Shown: positions 60,654 to 64,000 of the stretch, piece by piece | Position numbering within the stretch: the first letter of the stretch is position 1 | Layout: every line of letters starts with the position of its first letter | Assembly (NCBI GenBank): GCA_017849555.1 | Contig: JAFIGU010000085.1 | Coordinates: 62,001-126,000 of the forward strand | Source: Sphingomonas sp. | GTDB taxonomy: Bacteria; Pseudomonadota; Alphaproteobacteria; Sphingomonadales; Sphingomonadaceae | DNA length: 64,000 nt | Reading direction: 5' to 3' | Program-made: the position numbers and the translations under genes | Notes under the pieces: generated by a model | Told to the model about the DNA's origin: nothing | Databases searched by the model: none | What the model saw: only the letters and a program-made list of their open reading frames with translations

Positions 60654-62113
60654 ATGGCGGGAGGGGCACAAAGCGCGCGGTAGAGCGCGGCATAGGCCGC
60701 ACCACTCCGCCGCCAGGAGAAATCCTGTTTCATCCCGGCGCGCTGGATCGAACGCCAGTCGTCCGGACGTTGCCACAAGGCCATTGCCCGCTCGATTGCG
60801 GCGCTGAGCGCGGCGGGCGTGACGCCGTCGAACTGAATTCCCGTCGCCGCCCCGATCGACAGAGCGGCGAGGTTGACGTCGATCACGGTGTCGGCAAGGC
60901 CGCCGGTACGCGCGACGATCGGCACGCAGCCGTAGCGCAGACCATAAAGCTGGGTCAGCCCGCACGGCTCGAACCGGCTGGGGATGAGAATCGCGTCGCC
61001 GCCCGCCTGCAACCGGTGGGAAAGCGCCTCGTCATAACCGGTGCGGATGGCGATGCGGCCCGGGTGCCGCGCGGCGGCGGCAAGATAGGCCTGCTCCAGC
61101 GCGACATCGCCCGAACCGAGCAGCGCGAGGCGGCCGCCGCGCGAGACGAGATGATCGAGGACGTCGAGCAGCACGTCGAGGCCCTTTTGCCAGGTCAGCC
61201 GGCTCACCACGACGAACAGCGGACCGTCGCCGGGCTCGAGCGCGAATTCCTGCTCCAGCGCGCGTTTGTTGGCCGTTCGCTTTGCCAGCGTTCGGACCGA
61301 GAAGGGGCTGGCGATGGCTCGATCCGTCTCGGGATTCCATTGGGCCGTGTCGATCCCGTTGACGATCCCCGAAACCCGCTCGCCCCGGCTGACGATCAGC
61401 CCCTCCAGCCCCATGCCGAACTCCCCGGTGCGGATCTCGCGCGCGTAGGTGGGGCTGACGGTGGTGATCGCCGCGGCACTTTCGAGCCCCGCTTTGAGGA
61501 ACCCGACGCCGCCATGATATTCCACGCCGTCGAGCGCCCAGGCATTTCCCGGCAGGCCGAGCGCGTCGAAAATGGTGGCGGGGAAATAGCCCTGGAAGGC
61601 CATGTTGTGGATCGTCATGACCGCCGGCATCGCGCGCTTGAGCTGTCGCGGCGGTGCGAAGCGCAGATAGGCGGGGGCGAGACCGGCTTGCCAATCATGC
61701 GCATGGACGAGATCGAATCCGCGGCCCTTGACCGCGCCGCCCGCGATATCCGCCGCCGCCCGGCCAAAAGCTGCGAAGCGCCGCCAGTTATCCTCCCAGT
61801 CGTGCCCGGCATTGTCGGCATAGGGGCTTCCGTCGCGATCGAACAACGTAGGGCAATCAAGCACCAGAAGCGGATGCCCGGCGATTTCTCCCGCCAGGAG
61901 CCGCGCTTCCTCGCCGAGCAAATTGGCCCATTTGTGGATCGGCTTGTTGCTGTCGAGCGCGCGGCGCACCGAAGGGTAACCCGGCAGCAATGTGGTCAGC
62001 TCGATATCGTGCGGCGCCACCGCTGCCGGAAGCGCGCCGGCAACATCGGCGAGGCCGCCGGTCTTGATCAACGGGACCGCTTCCGAAGCGACCGAGAGTA
62101 TGGAAAGCGTCAT
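60650..62113 (-). CDS. glgA: Glycogen synthase (ADP-glucose type, GT5)
   Basis: 487 residues, typical. N-terminal [15 protein letters not shown] with the ADP-glucose-binding Lys-Thr-Gly-Gly at about 18-21; middle [11 protein letters not shown] and [15 protein letters not shown]-terminal Rossmann domain with [20 protein letters not shown] and the sugar-donor loop [18 protein letters not shown] (Glu-containing EPCGL), then [10 protein letters not shown]. Extends alpha-1,4 chains. ATG overlaps the glgC stop (ATGA). Confidence 0.96.
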   Translation of the reverse strand: MTLSILSVASEAVPLIKTGGLADVAGALPAAVAPHDIELTTLLPGYPSVRRALDSNKPIHKWANLLGEEARLLAGEIAGHPLLVLDCPTLFDRDGSPYADNAGHDWEDNWRRFAAFGRAAADIAGGAVKGRGFDLVHAHDWQAGLAPAYLRFAPPRQLKRAMPAVMTIHNMAFQGYFPATIFDALGLPGNAWALDGVEYHGGVGFLKAGLESAAAITTVSPTYAREIRTGEFGMGLEGLIVSRGERVSGIVNGIDTAQWNPETDRAIASPFSVRTLAKRTANKRALEQEFALEPGDGPLFVVVSRLTWQKGLDVLLDVLDHLVSRGGRLALLGSGDVALEQAYLAAAARHPGRIAIRTGYDEALSHRLQAGGDAILIPSRFEPCGLTQLYGLRYGCVPIVARTGGLADTVIDVNLAALSIGAATGIQFDGVTPAALSAAIERAMALWQRPDDWRSIQRAGMKQDFSWRRSGAAYAALYRALCAPPAI

Positions 62114-63369
62114 ATCAGCCGATCGATCATCGCCTTGTTGATCAGGCACACGCCGTTTTCCGTGCGGCGGAACCGACGATCATCGAGTTCCGGATCCTCG
62201 CCGACGACCAGCCCCTCGGGGATGCGCACGCCTGAATCGACGATCACCCGGCTGAGCCGCGCATGCCGGCCGATATTGCAATAGGGCAGGATCACCGCAT
62301 CATTGACGCTCGACCAGGAACCCATCTTCACCCCGGTGAACAACAGGCTGCGGCGTGCGACCGCGCCGGACACGATGCAATCCTGCGAGATGAGCGACGA
62401 GATCGCATGGCCGCGGCGGCCTTCCTCGTCATGGACGAACTTTGCCGGCGCGGACACGATCTGGTCGGTCCAGATCGGCCAGTCGCGATCGTAGAGGTTG
62501 AGCTTCGGCACGGTATCGGTCAGGTCGAGATTGGCTTCAAAATAGGCGTCGAGCGTGCCGACATCGCGCCAATATTCCTCGATCTCCTCCGCCGCGCGGA
62601 TGCAGCTGTCGGCGAAGCGGTGGGCCACCGCCTTTCCGTGCTTGACGATATAGGGGATGATGTCCCCGCCGAAATCGCGCTTCGAATCCCGCTCTGCCGC
62701 ATCGCGCTGCAATTGCTCGAACAGGAATCGCGTCTCGAACACATAGATGCCCATCGAGGCGAGCGAATGCCCCGGATCGCCGGGGATCGAAGGAGGATCG
62801 GCGGGTTTTTCGATAAAATCGGTGATCACATTGTCGGCATCCACCGCCATGATGCCAAAATCGCTCGCATCCTTGCGGGGGACGACGAGGCAGCCGACGG
62901 TGACATCCGCGCCCGAGTTGACATGCTGTTGCAGCATCAACTCATAGTCCATCTTGTAGATGTGATCGCCGGCGAGAACGATCATATAGCGCGGCGCATG
63001 GGCCGCGATGATGTCGATATTCTGATAGACCGCGTCGGCGGTGCCCTCGTACCACAAGAGTTCGGAAATGCGCTGCGAGGCCGGCAGGATATCGAAGCTC
63101 TCATTGCGCTCCGGCCGCATGAAATTCCACGCGCGGTTCATATGGCGGATCAGCGAATGTGCCTTGTACTGGGTGGCAACGCCGATGCGCCGGATGCCCG
63201 AATTGATCGCGTTGGAGAGGGCGAAGTCGATGATCCGGCTCATCCCGCCGAAATAGACCGCGGGTTTTGCGCGATTGTCGGTCAATTCCCGCAAGCGGCT
63301 GCCGCGTCCTCCCGCAAGGACATAGGCCATCGCCTCGCGCGCCAGCGGCCGGCCTGAAACGTCACGCAT
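62110..63369 (-). CDS. glgC: Glucose-1-phosphate adenylyltransferase (ADP-glucose pyrophosphorylase)
   Basis: 419 residues. Nucleotide-binding [40 protein letters not shown] (allosteric/activator Lys region); [12 protein letters not shown], the catalytic [15 protein letters not shown] and FIEKPADPP (Glu-Lys glucose-1-P site); C-terminal left-handed helix [20 protein letters not shown]. Makes ADP-glucose, the committed step. SD GGGAGAG 9 bases before the ATG. Controls flux through the operon; 15 bp after glgB. Confidence 0.96.
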   Translation of the reverse strand: MRDVSGRPLAREAMAYVLAGGRGSRLRELTDNRAKPAVYFGGMSRIIDFALSNAINSGIRRIGVATQYKAHSLIRHMNRAWNFMRPERNESFDILPASQRISELLWYEGTADAVYQNIDIIAAHAPRYMIVLAGDHIYKMDYELMLQQHVNSGADVTVGCLVVPRKDASDFGIMAVDADNVITDFIEKPADPPSIPGDPGHSLASMGIYVFETRFLFEQLQRDAAERDSKRDFGGDIIPYIVKHGKAVAHRFADSCIRAAEEIEEYWRDVGTLDAYFEANLDLTDTVPKLNLYDRDWPIWTDQIVSAPAKFVHDEEGRRGHAISSLISQDCIVSGAVARRSLLFTGVKMGSWSSVNDAVILPYCNIGRHARLSRVIVDSGVRIPEGLVVGEDPELDDRRFRRTENGVCLINKAMIDRLI

Positions 63370-63384
63370 CCCGCACTCTCCCGC

Positions 63385-64000
63385 TCACCGCCCGTTCCAT
63401 TCGAACATCAACGTCGCGAGCGGCGGCAGCGTTACCTCAGCCGCGCCGCCCGAGGCGATTATCCGGCCGAGATTGCCTGTCCCGGTGCCGCCGTAGATTT
63501 CCGCATCGCTGTTGAGCACCTCGTCCCAGCCGCCGTCATGGGGCAGGGGCAGGCGATAGCCTTCGCGTATCGCCGGGGTCATATTGGATATGACCGCGAC
63601 GGGCGCTGCCCCGGGCGCCTTGCGCAACCAGGCAAATACCGAATTTGCCTTGTCGTCGACGATCAGCCATTCGAACCCTTCCGCTTCGCAATCGCGCGCG
63701 TGCAGTGCGGCTTTTTCGCGATAGAGCCGGTTGAGGTCGCGCACGAGATTGCGGACCCCTTCATGGGCCGGCGCGGCGCGCAGGTCCCAATCGAGTGGCC
63801 GGGCCTCAGACCATTCGCGCCGCTGGGCAAATTCCTGGCCCATGAACAGAAGCTTCTTCCCCGGATACCCCCACATCAGGCCATAATAAGCGCGCAGGCC
63901 GGCAAATTTCTGCCAATCGTCTCCGCTCATCTTGTTGATGAGGCTGCCCTTGCCGTGGACCACCTCGTCATGGCTCAGCGGCAAGACGAAATTCTCGCTG
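63385..64000 (-). CDS. glgB: 1,4-alpha-glucan branching enzyme, partial
   Basis: Only the C-terminal 204 residues are in the window, entering as SENFVLPLSHDEVVHGKGSL (GlgB region IV with His-Asp of the active site). Then AYYGLMWGYPGKKLLFMGQE and FAQRREWSEARPLDWDL, all GlgB-typical, and the C-terminal beta-sandwich ending PLATLMFEWNGR. The catalytic Asp and Glu lie beyond the edge. It forms alpha-1,6 branches in glycogen. First visible gene of the leftward glgB-glgC-glgA-glgX operon. Confidence 0.95.
   Translation of the reverse strand, partial: SENFVLPLSHDEVVHGKGSLINKMSGDDWQKFAGLRAYYGLMWGYPGKKLLFMGQEFAQRREWSEARPLDWDLRAAPAHEGVRNLVRDLNRLYREKAALHARDCEAEGFEWLIVDDKANSVFAWLRKAPGAAPVAVISNMTPAIREGYRLPLPHDGGWDEVLNSDAEIYGGTGTGNLGRIIASGGAAEVTLPPLATLMFEWNGR

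Noticed and set aside
58650..60683. 677-codon rightward frame over glgX
   Set aside because: Antisense shadow; the leftward frame is clearly a GH13 debranching enzyme.
1..64000. tRNA, rRNA, transposase, integrase or phage genes
   Set aside because: None could be recognised by reading the sequence and translations; not a substitute for a covariance-model search.

Overview
The window reads as a chromosomal segment of a GC-rich, free-living alphaproteobacterium, most probably Sphingomonas or a close relative. This is inferred from gene content and style, not from a marker gene: NodT-type outer-membrane factor, TonB-dependent receptor with a VVVTAQRR box, PATR-repeat autotransporter, NIPSNAP and DUF899 genes, glgBCAX order, and many genes coupled by ATGA or GTGA overlaps. 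I saw no rRNA, tRNA, CRISPR array, insertion sequence or integrase.

Layout. 1-2.06 kb: leftward operon peroxiredoxin - serine acetyltransferase - C26 amidohydrolase behind a perfect 25-bp dyad. 2.1-7.8 kb: ArsR-type regulator, MATE exporter, retropepsin-like secreted protein, LysE exporter, and an ArsR - SRPBCC - DUF899 - small membrane protein operon behind twin ATTAG-N6-CTAAT dyads. 7.8-12.4 kb: leftward NTF2-like/NIPSNAP/hypothetical operon facing a WYL regulator, then a TetR - alpha/beta-hydrolase operon with a clear operator. 12.5-18.8 kb: rifamycin ADP-ribosyltransferase (arr), a DUF3142 lipoprotein with a large secreted partner, and a metallophosphoesterase - cupredoxin - ECF sigma - anti-sigma operon.

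19.3-33.5 kb is the most striking part. A 4351-residue autotransporter carries 36 full PATR-type repeats of two kinds (about 90 and 99 residues). After the last predicted beta-strand it has an unusual 96-residue Pro/Ala-rich, basic tail. An overlapping L,D-transpeptidase gene follows. I propose, as inference, that they form a surface-adhesin plus peptidoglycan-anchoring pair.

33.6-43 kb: glycine-zipper protein, secreted Ser-hydrolase behind a 38-bp perfect inverted repeat, TetR, second DUF899 protein, and a divergent TetR/tripartite (OMF-HlyD-DHA2) efflux locus with two matching operators. 43-49.8 kb: M13 peptidase that may be leaderless, ABC1/UbiB-like kinase, an HxlR - HCCA isomerase - SDR - thioesterase operon, and a second HxlR gene that shares its operator. 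50-56.3 kb: formylglycine-generating enzyme next to a frameshifted sulfatase remnant, TonB receptor, PI-PLC-like phosphodiesterase and a tandem TetR-TetR protein. 56.5-58.6 kb: photolyase and TspO, overlapping. 58.9-64 kb: glycogen operon glgB (partial) - glgC - glgA - glgX, leftward.

Starts were chosen from signal peptides, Shine-Dalgarno sequences, overlaps and family length. No database search was possible, so family names rest on recognised motifs.
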